From Algoriphagus zhangzhouensis (GTDB lineage: Bacteria > Bacteroidota > Bacteroidia > Cytophagales > Cyclobacteriaceae): a stretch of 64,000 nt of DNA. Below, one piece after another: positions 54,718-64,000 of this stretch (within the stretch, counting starts at the first letter, position 1; each line of letters starts with the position of its first letter). Both the position numbers and the translations under genes were made by a program. Location of the stretch: contig NZ_FRXN01000001.1 of assembly GCF_900148515.1 (NCBI RefSeq), positions 496,001-560,000 on the forward strand, given 5' to 3'. Under the pieces are notes generated by a model that saw nothing but the letters and a program-made list of their open reading frames with translations, had not been told where the DNA came from and did no database searches.

Positions 54718-56235
54718 ATGCGTAAGCTGTTTTTCTTTTCTATTCTAGTCCTGTTTTCCCTGACGCTTTTTTTGATGTGGTTTTACTCTTTTAGAGAGTT
54801 TAGTTTTGGGTATTTCGTCCTGTTGATTTTAGGCTTTTTGACAGTTTTAGGGATTTACGATTCCTTTCAGACCAAGCATGCGATTTTAAGAAATTTCCCT
54901 GTTGTAGGCCATTTTAGATACATTTTGGAATCTATCAGCCCTGAAATCCAGCAATATTTCATAGAAAGCAATACTGATGGGAGACCTTTTAGCAGGAATA
55001 TCAGAGCCTTGGCTTACCGAAGAGCTAAAAGCGTAAACGATACCCATCCTTTTGGAACTCAGCGAGATATTGATGGGGAGGATTATGTAGCATTGAGGCA
55101 TTCCATATACGCTGTACACGTCAAGGATGAGGATCTAAGAATTGAGATTGGTGGGGCAGAATGCAAGCAACCGTATTCAGCTTCAATTTTCAATATTTCA
55201 GCTATGAGCTTTGGATCTTTAAGTTCCAATGCGGTAAGAGCTTTGAACCTAGGAGCAAAAAAGGGAAGATTCTTTCATAATACAGGAGAAGGAGGGATTT
55301 CTGAATATCATATGCAGGGTGGAGATTTATGCTGGCAAATAGGAACGGGATATTTCGGATGCAGGGATGAACATGGGAATTTTGATGCTGAGAAATTCAA
55401 AGAAAAAGCAGCACGTCCAGAGGTGAAAATGATTGAAATCAAAATATCTCAAGGTGCAAAACCTGGTCATGGTGGAGTGCTTCCAGGTGTGAAAAACACT
55501 CCGGAAATAGCCCATATTCGAGGAGTTAAAGCAGGTACAACGGTTCTGTCTCCTCCAGCTCATTCGGCATTTTCTGATGCTGAAGGTTTGATTGACTTTG
55601 TTAGAGAATTACGTGAACTATCAGGAGGTAAACCTATTGGTTTTAAGCTATGTATAGGAAGAACTGAGGAGTTTATTGAGATCTGTAAAGAGATGGTAGC
55701 TAAAGGTTGTAAGCCTGACTTTATAACCATTGATGGAGCAGAAGGTGGAACTGGAGCAGCGCCTTTGGAATTTTCAGATAGCGTGGGTTTGCCATTGGAG
55801 CCGGCATTGATTTTCGCAAGAGCTGCTTTGGAAAAATTCCATCTGAAAGATGATATCAAATTGATTGCTTCAGGGAAAGCTTTAAGTGCTTTTTCCATTT
55901 TGAAAAACATCGCCTTGGGGGCAGATGCCTGTAATTCAGCTCGTGGATTTATGTTTAGTTTGGGATGTATTCAAGCCTTAAGATGCAATACCAATGATTG
56001 TCCTACAGGTGTTGCGACTCAAAAACATGGACTAGCTAAAGGCTTGGTGGTGACGGATAAGTCAGAGCGCGTTTATAACTTCCATAAAAACACGATTAAT
56101 GCCGTAAAAGAGCTTTTAGGAGCATCAGGTCATCATCATACTTCAGAATTAACAATCCATGATCTAGTCAAAGGTGATGAGATGATCAAATTGGCAAATA
56201 GATATTTCCCGGATACGGTAAATACTCAGGTTTAA
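54718..56235 (+). CDS. FMN-binding glutamate synthase-like membrane protein
   Basis: A 505-residue protein with two N-terminal TM helices (about residues 5-20 and 27-45) followed by the FMN-binding domain of glutamate synthase: MSFGSLSSNAVRALN, NTGEGGISEYHMQGGD, KPGHGGVLPG, TIDGAEGGTGAAP and the Fe-S-type CNTNDCPTGVATQ. There is no amidotransferase domain, so it is a stand-alone FMN-GltS family member and probably a membrane-bound oxidoreductase. Its electron partner is unknown. It is followed by a non-coding stretch with hairpins. Confidence 0.92.
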   Translation: MRKLFFFSILVLFSLTLFLMWFYSFREFSFGYFVLLILGFLTVLGIYDSFQTKHAILRNFPVVGHFRYILESISPEIQQYFIESNTDGRPFSRNIRALAYRRAKSVNDTHPFGTQRDIDGEDYVALRHSIYAVHVKDEDLRIEIGGAECKQPYSASIFNISAMSFGSLSSNAVRALNLGAKKGRFFHNTGEGGISEYHMQGGDLCWQIGTGYFGCRDEHGNFDAEKFKEKAARPEVKMIEIKISQGAKPGHGGVLPGVKNTPEIAHIRGVKAGTTVLSPPAHSAFSDAEGLIDFVRELRELSGGKPIGFKLCIGRTEEFIEICKEMVAKGCKPDFITIDGAEGGTGAAPLEFSDSVGLPLEPALIFARAALEKFHLKDDIKLIASGKALSAFSILKNIALGADACNSARGFMFSLGCIQALRCNTNDCPTGVATQKHGLAKGLVVTDKSERVYNFHKNTINAVKELLGASGHHHTSELTIHDLVKGDEMIKLANRYFPDTVNTQV

Positions 56236-56268
56236 AAACAAGATTTTCGAAAAACATTTTATCAGGTT

Positions 56269-56313
56269 CAAGTCTCTTGACTTGGACCTATTTCAATGCA
56301 GTCTCCAGACTGC
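56269..56313. repeat. Dispersed hairpin element, copy 2
   Basis: Two hairpins side by side: CAAGTC-TCTT-GACTTG (56269-56284) and GCAGTC-TCCA-GACTGC (56298-56313), followed by CATTTCC. The first stem is identical to that at 48451 with a different loop. It lies between two convergent genes and has no T-run. Confidence 0.5.
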
Positions 56314-56439
56314 CATTTCCTTAATATGGTATATCACAACATCCCCCTAACCCCCTTTTTAAGTGGGAATTTGTAACGTTTCCATTTTAGATTCTGTGTA
56401 GATCTGTTACCCGCGAACAATCGGGCCTGAGTGAATTTT

Positions 56440-57642
56440 TCAATCCAATCGCTTCAAAACCATTCCGGCAACTGTTCCTCCGATGGAAAGTGAACTGGTA
56501 GCTGCTGGGGAAGGGGCGTTGAGTACATTGATGACATACTGAGATTCGCGGATTGCAAAATCATCCAATAATCCCCCATTTTTATCACAAGCTTGAGCTC
56601 TAACTCCGGCTCCACCTTCTACCAAGTCTGACTCTTGGATCTCTGGAATTAATTCCTGCAATGCTTTGGTAAAAGCCGCCTTGGAGAAGGAACGATACAT
56701 TTCTCCAAAACCGGTTTTCCAGTATTTGGCTGCTACTTTTTGGAAACCTGGCCAAGCCAACGATTCGGCTAATTCACCCAAATTGATCTGTGATTTGGAA
56801 TAACCTTCTCTTCGGAATGCCAATACGGCATTTGGACCAGCCTCAACACCGCCTTTCATCATTCGGGTGAAGTGAACACCCAAGAATGGGAAATTCGGAT
56901 CTGGAACTGGGTAAATCAGGTTTTTAACCAAGTATTCTTTTTCCTTTTTCAATTTGAAATACTCTCCTCTAAAAGGAATGATTTTTACATCTTTTTCAGT
57001 ATCAGAATCCATCTGGGCAACTTTATCAGAATAAAGCCCTGCACAGTTGACAATCAGGTTTGCCTCGATGGTTCCTTTTGAAGTTTCGATATAATTAGTG
57101 TGTCCTTGATGCTTGTATGATAGGACTTTATGATTCAATAGGATGTTGCCTCCAGCTTGCATGATTTTTCTTCCATAGGCCAATGCAACTTGGAAATAAT
57201 CGACGATTCCTGTTTGAGGAACATGGATGGCATCTACTCCTGTACAATGTGGTTCATAAACCTTTAATTCCTCCAAACTGATTCTTCTAGTTCCTTCCAA
57301 TCCGTTTTGAAGGCCTCTTTGTAGCAGGTTTTCCAAAAGTGGTTTCTGCTCTTCTTGGGTGGCCACAACCACCTTTCCAGTGATCTCGAAAGGGATTTTT
57401 TCCTCTTCACAAAACTGAACCAACTCATGATATCCATTGATACAATTGGTGGCTTTAAGAGATCCTGGCTTATAATACAAGCCAGAATGGATCACACCAG
57501 AGTTATTTCCGGTCTGATGTTTTGCCAATTGGGATTCTTTCTCCAAAATGGCAATTTTCAAGGCTGGTTTTTCCTTCAACAACTTCAATCCTGTGGCCAA
57601 GCCAACAATTCCGCCACCAACAATGGCTATATCGTATCGCAT
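56440..57642 (-). CDS. lhgO: L-2-hydroxyglutarate oxidase
   Basis: A 400-residue FAD-dependent oxidoreductase of the DAO fold. The FAD motif IAIVGGGIVGLATGLKLL is at the N-terminus, and HQTGNNSGVIHSGLYY, EPHCTGVDAIHVPQTGIVDY and the C-terminal VEGGAGVRAQACDKNGGLLDDF are typical of LhgO. It oxidises L-2-hydroxyglutarate to 2-oxoglutarate. Length matches. It is the only minus-strand gene in this part of the window and is divergent from the DUF5686 gene, with about 160 bases between starts. Confidence 0.93.
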   Translation of the reverse strand: MRYDIAIVGGGIVGLATGLKLLKEKPALKIAILEKESQLAKHQTGNNSGVIHSGLYYKPGSLKATNCINGYHELVQFCEEEKIPFEITGKVVVATQEEQKPLLENLLQRGLQNGLEGTRRISLEELKVYEPHCTGVDAIHVPQTGIVDYFQVALAYGRKIMQAGGNILLNHKVLSYKHQGHTNYIETSKGTIEANLIVNCAGLYSDKVAQMDSDTEKDVKIIPFRGEYFKLKKEKEYLVKNLIYPVPDPNFPFLGVHFTRMMKGGVEAGPNAVLAFRREGYSKSQINLGELAESLAWPGFQKVAAKYWKTGFGEMYRSFSKAAFTKALQELIPEIQESDLVEGGAGVRAQACDKNGGLLDDFAIRESQYVINVLNAPSPAATSSLSIGGTVAGMVLKRLD

Positions 57643-57805
57643 AGTATCCTGTTTTGTGCCCCAAATATACCGATCAGAAATTCAAATTAAATTGGGTGAA
57701 GGAAGGACTTTTGAACAACATTTAGAATTTTTCACTCGTTTGGTAGCGGTATGCCGTCCGAATGGCTTTATTTTGTGTCTTCATTTGTTATCACCGAATT
57801 CTAGG

Positions 57806-60283
57806 ATGAATAGATTCTTTCTCCTGCTTTTTCTTTTTCTACAAACACTCGTTGCTTTTTCCCAGACCACTATCAAAGGGAAAGTGACTGATGCGACTAC
57901 TGGTGACCCGATTCCATTTGCTTCTGTTTTGCTTTTGGGGACTACCACAGGCATGAATACTGACTTTGAAGGGAATTATGAGCTGAAAACCTCTAGTCAG
58001 GTGGATAGTATTCAGGTGAGTTATTTGGGCTATTTGACTCAAACCAAAGCACTTTCCAAAGAACCCCTTCAAACGCTTAATTTTCAATTGAGGCCTTCGG
58101 ATTTTGAATTGGAAGCATTCGTTTTTGAGGCTGGGGAGAATCCTGCATTTGAAATCATTCGAAGGGCTGTAGATCGAAAGAAAGACTTTGATAAGCGTAA
58201 TCTAGATGCTTATGAGACAAAGAATTATACGAAGATCGAAATTGATATTGATGAAGTTTCTGACAAATTCACCCAACGAAAATCAGTTCAGAAAGTCACG
58301 GCAATCCTGGATAGTATTCAGCAGCTAAAGGATGATGAGGGTGAAAAGATCCTCCCGATTTTCTTTTCTGAGACGGTTTCCAAATTCTATTTCAGAAACG
58401 ATCCAGTCCTAAAAAAGGAAATTGTAGAAAAGTCCAAGGTAACTGGGGTTGGGATTACAGATGGTTCGACAACTTCACAAATCACAGGTTCGGTATTTCA
58501 AGAATATAATTTTTATAAAAACTGGCTTTCGATCTTGAATAAAGAGTTTGTGTCCCCAATAGCAGATGGTTGGAAGACTTTTTACGATTATGATCTGATG
58601 GATTCGGTCTTAGTTGGCAAAGATTCTTGCTACATGCTACAGGTTTATCCACGTCAGGAGGAGGATTTGGCCTTTGCAGGAACTATTTGGATCAATAAGG
58701 AGACCTATGCCTTGAAGCAGGTGGATTTGACCATTCCCAAGACCGCCAACCTGAATTTTATTGAAAGAATCAAGATTCAACAAGAATTGGAGCCTATTTC
58801 AAGCGGGCATCTGATTCCTTCTAAAAGCCGAGTTCAGATTAAGATTGCCCAGGTGACCAAGAACACTGCAGGTTTGTTGGCTAAGTTTTATACTGCTACA
58901 GACTCGGTGGTTTTGACTGATCCTAAACCAACTTCATTCTTCAACAATGCGGTAGAACTCAAACCGGATTTCGGCAATGCCACTGATGAGTTTTGGCAAA
59001 AGAGTAGGATAGACCCTCTTACCCAGGAGGAATTGGCCGTGCTTCAAATGGTTGATACCCTGAAGAAAATCCCCGTTGTACGGTTTTACTCAGAAGGTCT
59101 CAAATTCTTTGCTTCTGGATTTTTGCCAGTTGGGAAAGTTGATTTGGGACCCTGGACAGAATTTGGGAATTATAATAATGTAGAAGGTCTGCGTGGTGGA
59201 TTTGGGCTTCGCACGAATTACAAATTCAGTAAAAAATGGCTTTTGCAAGGCTATGGAGCCTATGGATTTAAAGATGAGCGCTTTAAGTATTCCATTTTTG
59301 CTACTCGGATATTAGACCGAAAACGCTGGACTACTGTCCAATTGAAGACTTTCAAAGAAATTGATCAGGTGGGCTTGGAGATGGAATCTTTGGCAGGTAA
59401 CAGTGTCTTTTTGGCTGCCAGTAGATTTGGGACTCTTCGAAGACCTTTTATTTCTACGGGAAATCAATTGAATTTCCAGCGGGAGTTTTTCAAAGGCTTC
59501 CTGTTTACTGGAGGGCTGAGGAAAAGCGAATTTGATCCATTATTTGATTTCTATTTCTTAGACAAGAAAAGCCGGGAGTATAGATCCAGCTTTGAAACCA
59601 TGGAGGCTCGTTTTGGATTGCGTTATGGGAGGGATGAAATCATCATCATCAATGATAATGAGCGGGTTTCTTTAGGTCCTGATACCTGGCCAATTGTCGA
59701 GGTGAATTTTACCAAAGGATTGAGATGGTTGGGCGGAGATATGAGCTATGAAAAGTTCAGTTTTTATGTCTATCAACGTCTGAAAATGGGCTTGCTAGGG
59801 GTTTCTCGCTATGAATTTGATGCTGGGAAAATCTTTGGTGAGGTTCCTTATCCTATCCTTAAAAACCATTTGGGTAATGGAACGCTGTTTTACACAACGG
59901 CTGCTTTCAATACGATGAATTTCAATGAGTTTGCCTCAGATCAATACATGAGCTTGAGGTACAGACATTTCTTTGAAGGCTTCCTACTGAACCGAATTCC
60001 TCTGATGAGAAAACTCAAATGGAGAGCGGTAGCAAATGCCAATATCTTGTTTGGGTCTGTGAGGAACGAGAATATCCTGAATGTTCCGGGAGTAGATCCT
60101 GAGGGCAACACTTTGGAAAGCTTTGGAAGATTGGATCCTAATCGTCCTTATGTTGAGCTGGGTTATGGTGTGGAAAATATTTTCAAATTCTTCCGAGTGG
60201 ACTTTTTCCATCGAATGACTTATTTGGATGTTCCTGATGCTAAGCCATTTGTTGTAAAAGTCAGCGCCCAGATAATCCTTTAA
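57806..60283 (+). CDS. DUF5686 protein with carboxypeptidase regulatory-like domain
   Basis: An 825-residue protein from the ATG at 57806; the same frame is open upstream, but that part overlaps lhgO on the other strand. It has a signal peptide ending at AFSQ, then a carboxypeptidase-regulatory-like beta domain (ATTGDPIPFASVLLLGTTTG, DSIQVSYLGYL; about residues 22-100) and then the DUF5686 region, which is beta-rich and ends in a probable outer-membrane barrel (final residues VKVSAQIIL). Such proteins are common in Bacteroidota and may be outer-membrane channels related to TonB receptors. The cargo is unknown. Confidence 0.85.
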   Translation: MNRFFLLLFLFLQTLVAFSQTTIKGKVTDATTGDPIPFASVLLLGTTTGMNTDFEGNYELKTSSQVDSIQVSYLGYLTQTKALSKEPLQTLNFQLRPSDFELEAFVFEAGENPAFEIIRRAVDRKKDFDKRNLDAYETKNYTKIEIDIDEVSDKFTQRKSVQKVTAILDSIQQLKDDEGEKILPIFFSETVSKFYFRNDPVLKKEIVEKSKVTGVGITDGSTTSQITGSVFQEYNFYKNWLSILNKEFVSPIADGWKTFYDYDLMDSVLVGKDSCYMLQVYPRQEEDLAFAGTIWINKETYALKQVDLTIPKTANLNFIERIKIQQELEPISSGHLIPSKSRVQIKIAQVTKNTAGLLAKFYTATDSVVLTDPKPTSFFNNAVELKPDFGNATDEFWQKSRIDPLTQEELAVLQMVDTLKKIPVVRFYSEGLKFFASGFLPVGKVDLGPWTEFGNYNNVEGLRGGFGLRTNYKFSKKWLLQGYGAYGFKDERFKYSIFATRILDRKRWTTVQLKTFKEIDQVGLEMESLAGNSVFLAASRFGTLRRPFISTGNQLNFQREFFKGFLFTGGLRKSEFDPLFDFYFLDKKSREYRSSFETMEARFGLRYGRDEIIIINDNERVSLGPDTWPIVEVNFTKGLRWLGGDMSYEKFSFYVYQRLKMGLLGVSRYEFDAGKIFGEVPYPILKNHLGNGTLFYTTAAFNTMNFNEFASDQYMSLRYRHFFEGFLLNRIPLMRKLKWRAVANANILFGSVRNENILNVPGVDPEGNTLESFGRLDPNRPYVELGYGVENIFKFFRVDFFHRMTYLDVPDAKPFVVKVSAQIIL

Positions 60284-60321
60284 GATATTTTATAGATTTA
60301 GTGAATTCCTTAGTTTTAAGG

Positions 60322-61530
60322 ATGAAACTTTTAGCTGTAACTATTCTTTTGTCGTTTTTGCTTTTTTCTTGTTCCGAAAAAGATGAAAGCCTATCACAAG
60401 ATGACCTTGAGGTCATTTCCATTGATTTATCAAAAGCCTATGATGGGAAACTTTCAGAGTTTTTCGAGCCTGAAATTGATTATGTCTGGCTGAAAGATGA
60501 TTCAGAGGAAGCTCAATTGAGTGCAGGTCTACACAAGATTTTATTTTATAAAGATAAAATCATGACTATGGATATTTTCGGATGTAAGTGCATCAAAATC
60601 TTTGATTCTAAAGGCAATTTTTTAAATCAAATCCGGGCATTCGGAGATGGACCGGAAAAATATAAGGAGTTTGATAATTTCATAATTGATAAAAATGAAG
60701 TCCTTTTCTTGGGAGTCTATCCTCCAAAGTTGATGTGGTTTAATATGGAAGGAGATTTTTTAAGGGAAATGAAAGTTGAGATGGGGATAAATGCCGGAGT
60801 TTATCTAGAGTCTAATAACCGATATCATTTTTCCATGTCTCCCTATAGGACTGAAAAGTATATAGTTACTAGTGTGAATGCTGATTTTAAGGATTCAACT
60901 GGCTATTTTCCAACTGTTGAAGGGAGATATTATGGGAATTTTTCAGGTCGTAATAATTATATTTTATCAGGCTATGATACCTATTTCACTTATGGTTTCC
61001 AAGACACAATTTTTCAATTAAGCGAAGAGGCTTACATCCCCAAATTGGTTTTTGAATATGGAAGCTATGGTCAAGACATAGAAGAGTATAAAATGAAAAT
61101 GGAGAATCTCGATCCCATGGAAAGAATGGACTTTATAAATAAAAAGTCGAAACTCTATTTTGTCCCTCGGGCAACAGTACTATCCGATAAGTATTTTTCT
61201 AACTCTTTTAGAAGTGAAGAAACTTCCTACAATGTTTTTTATGATCGAGAGAATCGAAAAACGTTTGTTTTGAATTGGGGTATAGAAAATGACATTGATG
61301 AAGGGTATAACCCCTATTTTTTCAATTATAATTTTGATGGAGCAAATCAAGTTGGTAGTAAAATCCCCGGAGTTGACCTTTACGAGGTTTTACAAAAGAA
61401 AAAAGAAGAACTCGGGGAAGAAGCCTTTGAATCCTATATCAATGGCAAAGGGAAAAAGTTTGCAGAAGTGGCTACAGCGGCCAAAGATTCTGAAAATCCT
61501 GTCCTTATCATTTATACCCTGAAGAAATAA
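60322..61530 (+). CDS. 6-bladed beta-propeller lipoprotein
   Basis: A 402-residue protein from the ATG at 60322; the upstream GTG at 60301 would add seven residues. The signal ends in LLFSCSE, a good lipobox with acidic residues after it. The body matches 6-bladed beta-propeller lipoproteins of Bacteroidota (FFEPEIDYVWLKDD, IKIFDSKGNFLNQIRAFGDGPEKY, blade-like repeats). Function is unknown; NHL-like propellers may bind proteins or glycans. It lies 38 bases after the DUF5686 gene and may be co-transcribed. Confidence 0.8.
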   Translation: MKLLAVTILLSFLLFSCSEKDESLSQDDLEVISIDLSKAYDGKLSEFFEPEIDYVWLKDDSEEAQLSAGLHKILFYKDKIMTMDIFGCKCIKIFDSKGNFLNQIRAFGDGPEKYKEFDNFIIDKNEVLFLGVYPPKLMWFNMEGDFLREMKVEMGINAGVYLESNNRYHFSMSPYRTEKYIVTSVNADFKDSTGYFPTVEGRYYGNFSGRNNYILSGYDTYFTYGFQDTIFQLSEEAYIPKLVFEYGSYGQDIEEYKMKMENLDPMERMDFINKKSKLYFVPRATVLSDKYFSNSFRSEETSYNVFYDRENRKTFVLNWGIENDIDEGYNPYFFNYNFDGANQVGSKIPGVDLYEVLQKKKEELGEEAFESYINGKGKKFAEVATAAKDSENPVLIIYTLKK

Positions 61531-61635
61531 CGATTCTTTTCATTATTCACCTCCCTGAAATTTTTCCTTTGAATACACATTTGGCATATTTGCAGCTTAA
61601 ACCAATTGCCTGTTTGTATAGGCCAAAACAATTTT

Positions 61636-63585
61636 ATGTCACAACAAATTAAAATTACCCTTCCGGATGGGTCGGTAAGGGAGTATGAACAAGGAACTAC
61701 CGGGCTACAGATTGCTGCCAGTATCAGCGAGGGTTTGGCTAGGAACGTTCTTGCTGCGAAAGTCAATGGTCAGGTTTGGGATGCTACCCGCCCGATCGAT
61801 TCTGATGCAGAAGTACAATTGCTTACCTGGAATGACGGAGATGGAAAAAACACATTCTGGCATTCATCTGCTCACTTATTGGCGGAAGCTTTGGAAGCAT
61901 TGTATCCAGGAATCAAATTTGGTATTGGACCTCCAATCGAAACGGGATTCTACTATGATGTAGATTTCGGTGATCATACTTTGGAAGGTGCTGAGCTGGA
62001 AAAGATCGAGCAGAAAATGATCGAATTGGCTCGCCAAAAGAATGAGTATGTCAGAAAAGACATCTCCAAGCAAGATGCCGTTGCTTACTTCCAGGAGAAA
62101 GGCGACGAATACAAATTAGACCTTTTGGAAGGTTTGGAAGATGGTTCCATAACTTTCTATGAGCAGGGAAATTTCACGGATCTTTGCCGTGGACCACATA
62201 TCCCAAATACCGGCTTCATCAAAGCTGTGAAGTTGACCAATATCGCTGGTGCGTATTGGAGAGGTGATGAAAACCGCAAAATGTTGACTCGTATTTACGG
62301 TGTGACTTTCCCGAAAGCCAAAGAGCTTCAGGAATATATGACCATGTTGGAAGAAGCCAAAAAGCGTGACCATAGAAAATTGGGACGTGAATTGGAGCTA
62401 TTCACCTTCTCCGAAAAGGTTGGGATGGGACTTCCTTTGTGGTTGCCGAAAGGGACTTTGTTGAGAGAAAGATTGGTGAGTTTCTTGAAAAAGGCTCAGG
62501 ATAAGTCTGGTTATCAACAAGTAACCACCCCTCATATCGGTCATAAGGCTTTGTATGAGACTTCGGGACATTATGAAAAATATGGAAAGGACTCTTTCCA
62601 GCCGATAGCTACTCCAAACGAAGGGGAGGAGTTCCTATTGAAACCGATGAACTGCCCTCACCATTGTGAGATTTATAAATACAAGCCACGTTCTTATAAA
62701 GAGCTTCCAATCCGTTATGCGGAATTTGGAACGGTTTACAGATACGAGCAAAGTGGTGAGTTGCATGGATTGACCCGAGTGAGAGGATTTACTCAGGATG
62801 ATGCACACATCTTCTGTAGACCTGATCAGGTGAAAGAAGAGTTTATCAAAGTAATCGACTTAGTATTGTATGTATTCAAGGCTTTGGGCTTTGATGATTA
62901 CACTGCTCAGATTTCTTTGAGAGATCCGGAAAATCCTTCCAAATACATCGGAGGAGATGAAGCTTGGAACAAAGCTGAGACTGCGATTATTGAAGCAGCG
63001 GCTGAAAAAGGTCTGAATACTGTAACTGAACTAGGCGAAGCAGCTTTCTATGGTCCTAAGTTGGACTTCATGGTGAAAGATGCTTTGGGTAGAAAGTGGC
63101 AGTTGGGAACTATTCAGGTAGACTACCAGTTGCCTGATAGATTCCAGTTGGAATACATTGGTTCGGACAATCAAAAGCACCGTCCAGTGATGATTCACAG
63201 AGCACCTTTTGGTTCCTTGGAACGCTTTGTGGCAGTTTTAATCGAGCACTGTGCTGGTAATTTCCCACTTTGGCTTTCCCCAGAGCAATTAACTATTTTG
63301 CCTATTTCTGAGAAATTTGTTGGGTATGCTGAGGAAATTAAAGCTATTTTGGACGAGCATGATATTTCTGGTTCAATCGACAATCGAGATGAGAAGATTG
63401 GAAGAAAAATCAGAGATGCAGAAGTGAAGAAAATCCCTTTCATGATTATTGTAGGGGAAAAAGAACAAGAAGAAAGAAAACTTTCTGTCCGTAAACACGG
63501 GGAGGGAGATATCGGTAACTTCTCACCGGAGGAGTTTATAAAGTATTTTCAAGGGATTATTTCAGAATCACTGAGTAGAGAATAA
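61636..63585 (+). CDS. thrS: Threonyl-tRNA synthetase
   Basis: A 649-residue class II synthetase started at the ATG at 61636; an upstream TTG would add ten residues. The TGS domain ([16 protein letters not shown]) comes first, then the editing domain with [17 protein letters not shown], and the catalytic core with [27 protein letters not shown] (zinc ligands) and [11 protein letters not shown], ending with the anticodon-binding domain. Length is normal. infC follows after about 85 bases, the usual thrS-infC order. Confidence 0.97.
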   Translation: MSQQIKITLPDGSVREYEQGTTGLQIAASISEGLARNVLAAKVNGQVWDATRPIDSDAEVQLLTWNDGDGKNTFWHSSAHLLAEALEALYPGIKFGIGPPIETGFYYDVDFGDHTLEGAELEKIEQKMIELARQKNEYVRKDISKQDAVAYFQEKGDEYKLDLLEGLEDGSITFYEQGNFTDLCRGPHIPNTGFIKAVKLTNIAGAYWRGDENRKMLTRIYGVTFPKAKELQEYMTMLEEAKKRDHRKLGRELELFTFSEKVGMGLPLWLPKGTLLRERLVSFLKKAQDKSGYQQVTTPHIGHKALYETSGHYEKYGKDSFQPIATPNEGEEFLLKPMNCPHHCEIYKYKPRSYKELPIRYAEFGTVYRYEQSGELHGLTRVRGFTQDDAHIFCRPDQVKEEFIKVIDLVLYVFKALGFDDYTAQISLRDPENPSKYIGGDEAWNKAETAIIEAAAEKGLNTVTELGEAAFYGPKLDFMVKDALGRKWQLGTIQVDYQLPDRFQLEYIGSDNQKHRPVMIHRAPFGSLERFVAVLIEHCAGNFPLWLSPEQLTILPISEKFVGYAEEIKAILDEHDISGSIDNRDEKIGRKIRDAEVKKIPFMIIVGEKEQEERKLSVRKHGEGDIGNFSPEEFIKYFQGIISESLSRE

Positions 63586-63671
63586 AATTGGAAAATTTTC
63601 TTCTGCTTTTTTAGAATTTAGAAATAATTCCGATATTTGCAGTCAATTTCAAAAAAACAACTAAAGCTAAC

Positions 63672-64000
63672 TTGAGAGACAGAAATCCAAAAAGAGGTCG
63701 GCAGGAAGAGCCATACAAGGTAAACCAAAGAATACGGGCCAGAGAAGTACGATTAGTAGGTGAATACGTAGATGGAGGAAATGCCGTCCTACCCCTAGAC
63801 AAAGCACTAAAACTTGCCCAAGACAACGACCTCGATCTAGTAGAGATTTCTCCGAATGTGAATCCTCCTGTTTGTAAGATTTTGGATTATGCCAAATTCA
63901 AATACGAGCAGAAGAAGAAACAAAAAGAGATTAAAGCCAATGCGGCTAAGGTTGTTTTGAAAGAAATTCGGTTCGGACCTAATACAGATGAACATGACTA
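63672..64000 (+). CDS. infC: Translation initiation factor IF-3 (3' end outside window)
   Basis: Open to the window edge (109 codons seen). The IF-3 N-terminal domain is clear: [45 protein letters not shown] and [14 protein letters not shown] at the edge. No ATG or GTG is available in frame upstream of the conserved part; TTG at 63672 is the most likely start, giving a basic tail before VNQRI. A near-consensus -7 element GATATTTG (63632-63639) would start RNA only some 25 bases before it. Bacterial IF-3 genes often use rare start codons, through which IF-3 limits its own synthesis. Confidence 0.93.
   Translation, partial: MRDRNPKRGRQEEPYKVNQRIRAREVRLVGEYVDGGNAVLPLDKALKLAQDNDLDLVEISPNVNPPVCKILDYAKFKYEQKKKQKEIKANAAKVVLKEIRFGPNTDEHD

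Noticed and set aside
57548..57805. Extended start of the DUF5686 gene
   Set aside because: The added residues overlap lhgO on the opposite strand and would put about 86 residues before a clear signal peptide.

Overview
The window looks like a chromosomal segment from a Bacteroidota bacterium, most likely order Cytophagales and close to Cyclobacteriaceae (Algoriphagus-like). That placement is inferred from low GC content, genes opening with Bacteroidota-type lipoprotein signals, candidate promoters of the TTTG / TAnnTTTG type, and family content (DUF6266, DUF5686 with a carboxypeptidase-regulatory domain, 6-bladed beta-propeller lipoproteins, BNR and sulfatase genes, LytTR two-component pairs, thrS-infC order). 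No rRNA, tRNA or CRISPR array was seen. Region 1-21.4 kb is mostly metabolism, sensing and surface functions: a partial SdiA-regulated-like protein, an HD phosphohydrolase fused to a Pycsar-type membrane effector domain, an AraC regulator, a PAS/HisKA-like protein without an ATPase domain, a BNR-4 secreted protein, a long VPS10/sortilin-like BNR protein, a sterol-desaturase-family enzyme, a LytS/LytR-type pair, two sulfatases and a class-C serine hydrolase. BNR-4 protein plus sulfatases suggest use of sulfated polysaccharides. Region 21.5-23.8 kb is a striking array: eight direct, imperfect units of about 170-225 bp, each with four short palindromes. Four units lie on each side of a small IS200-like HUH/Y1 transposase gene. 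This has the look of a REP/RAYT system. Two small genes follow (an unknown 79-residue protein and a DUF6266 protein). Region 25.3-38.9 kb is one tightly packed, mostly overlapping plus-strand operon. It contains a half-length HsdS, a 110-residue unknown, HsdM, a 1262-residue RecD-like helicase with a C-terminal PD-(D/E)XK-like nuclease and a G9 tract, a full two-TRD HsdS, a four-TM protein, a ComEC-like metallo-beta-lactamase-fold protein, a TM/coiled-coil protein, HsdR and a YgjP-type metalloprotease. A good promoter (TTTG-N19-TAATTTTG) lies just upstream. This is the best candidate for an undescribed composite defence system. Region 39-47 kb is mainly minus strand: mnmE, a thioredoxin-fold protein, and a five-gene manganese/zinc/iron-type ABC uptake operon headed by a DtxR/MntR regulator, in which one permease carries its own DtxR-like domain. 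The AT-rich spacer at 45.44-45.78 kb holds five near-consensus DnaA boxes and is a candidate replication origin; gene orientation flips close to it. Region 46.9-64 kb is mainly plus strand: dapD, a TPR lipoprotein, a secreted DnaJ-type zinc-finger protein, a HerA-like ATPase, an HI0933-type flavoprotein, an HPt-like protein, a YheT hydrolase, an FMN glutamate-synthase-like protein, L-2-hydroxyglutarate oxidase (minus), a DUF5686 protein, a 6-bladed propeller lipoprotein, thrS, and infC, which runs off the right edge with a probable TTG start. Two intergenic spots (48.45 and 56.27 kb) share a second small hairpin family.
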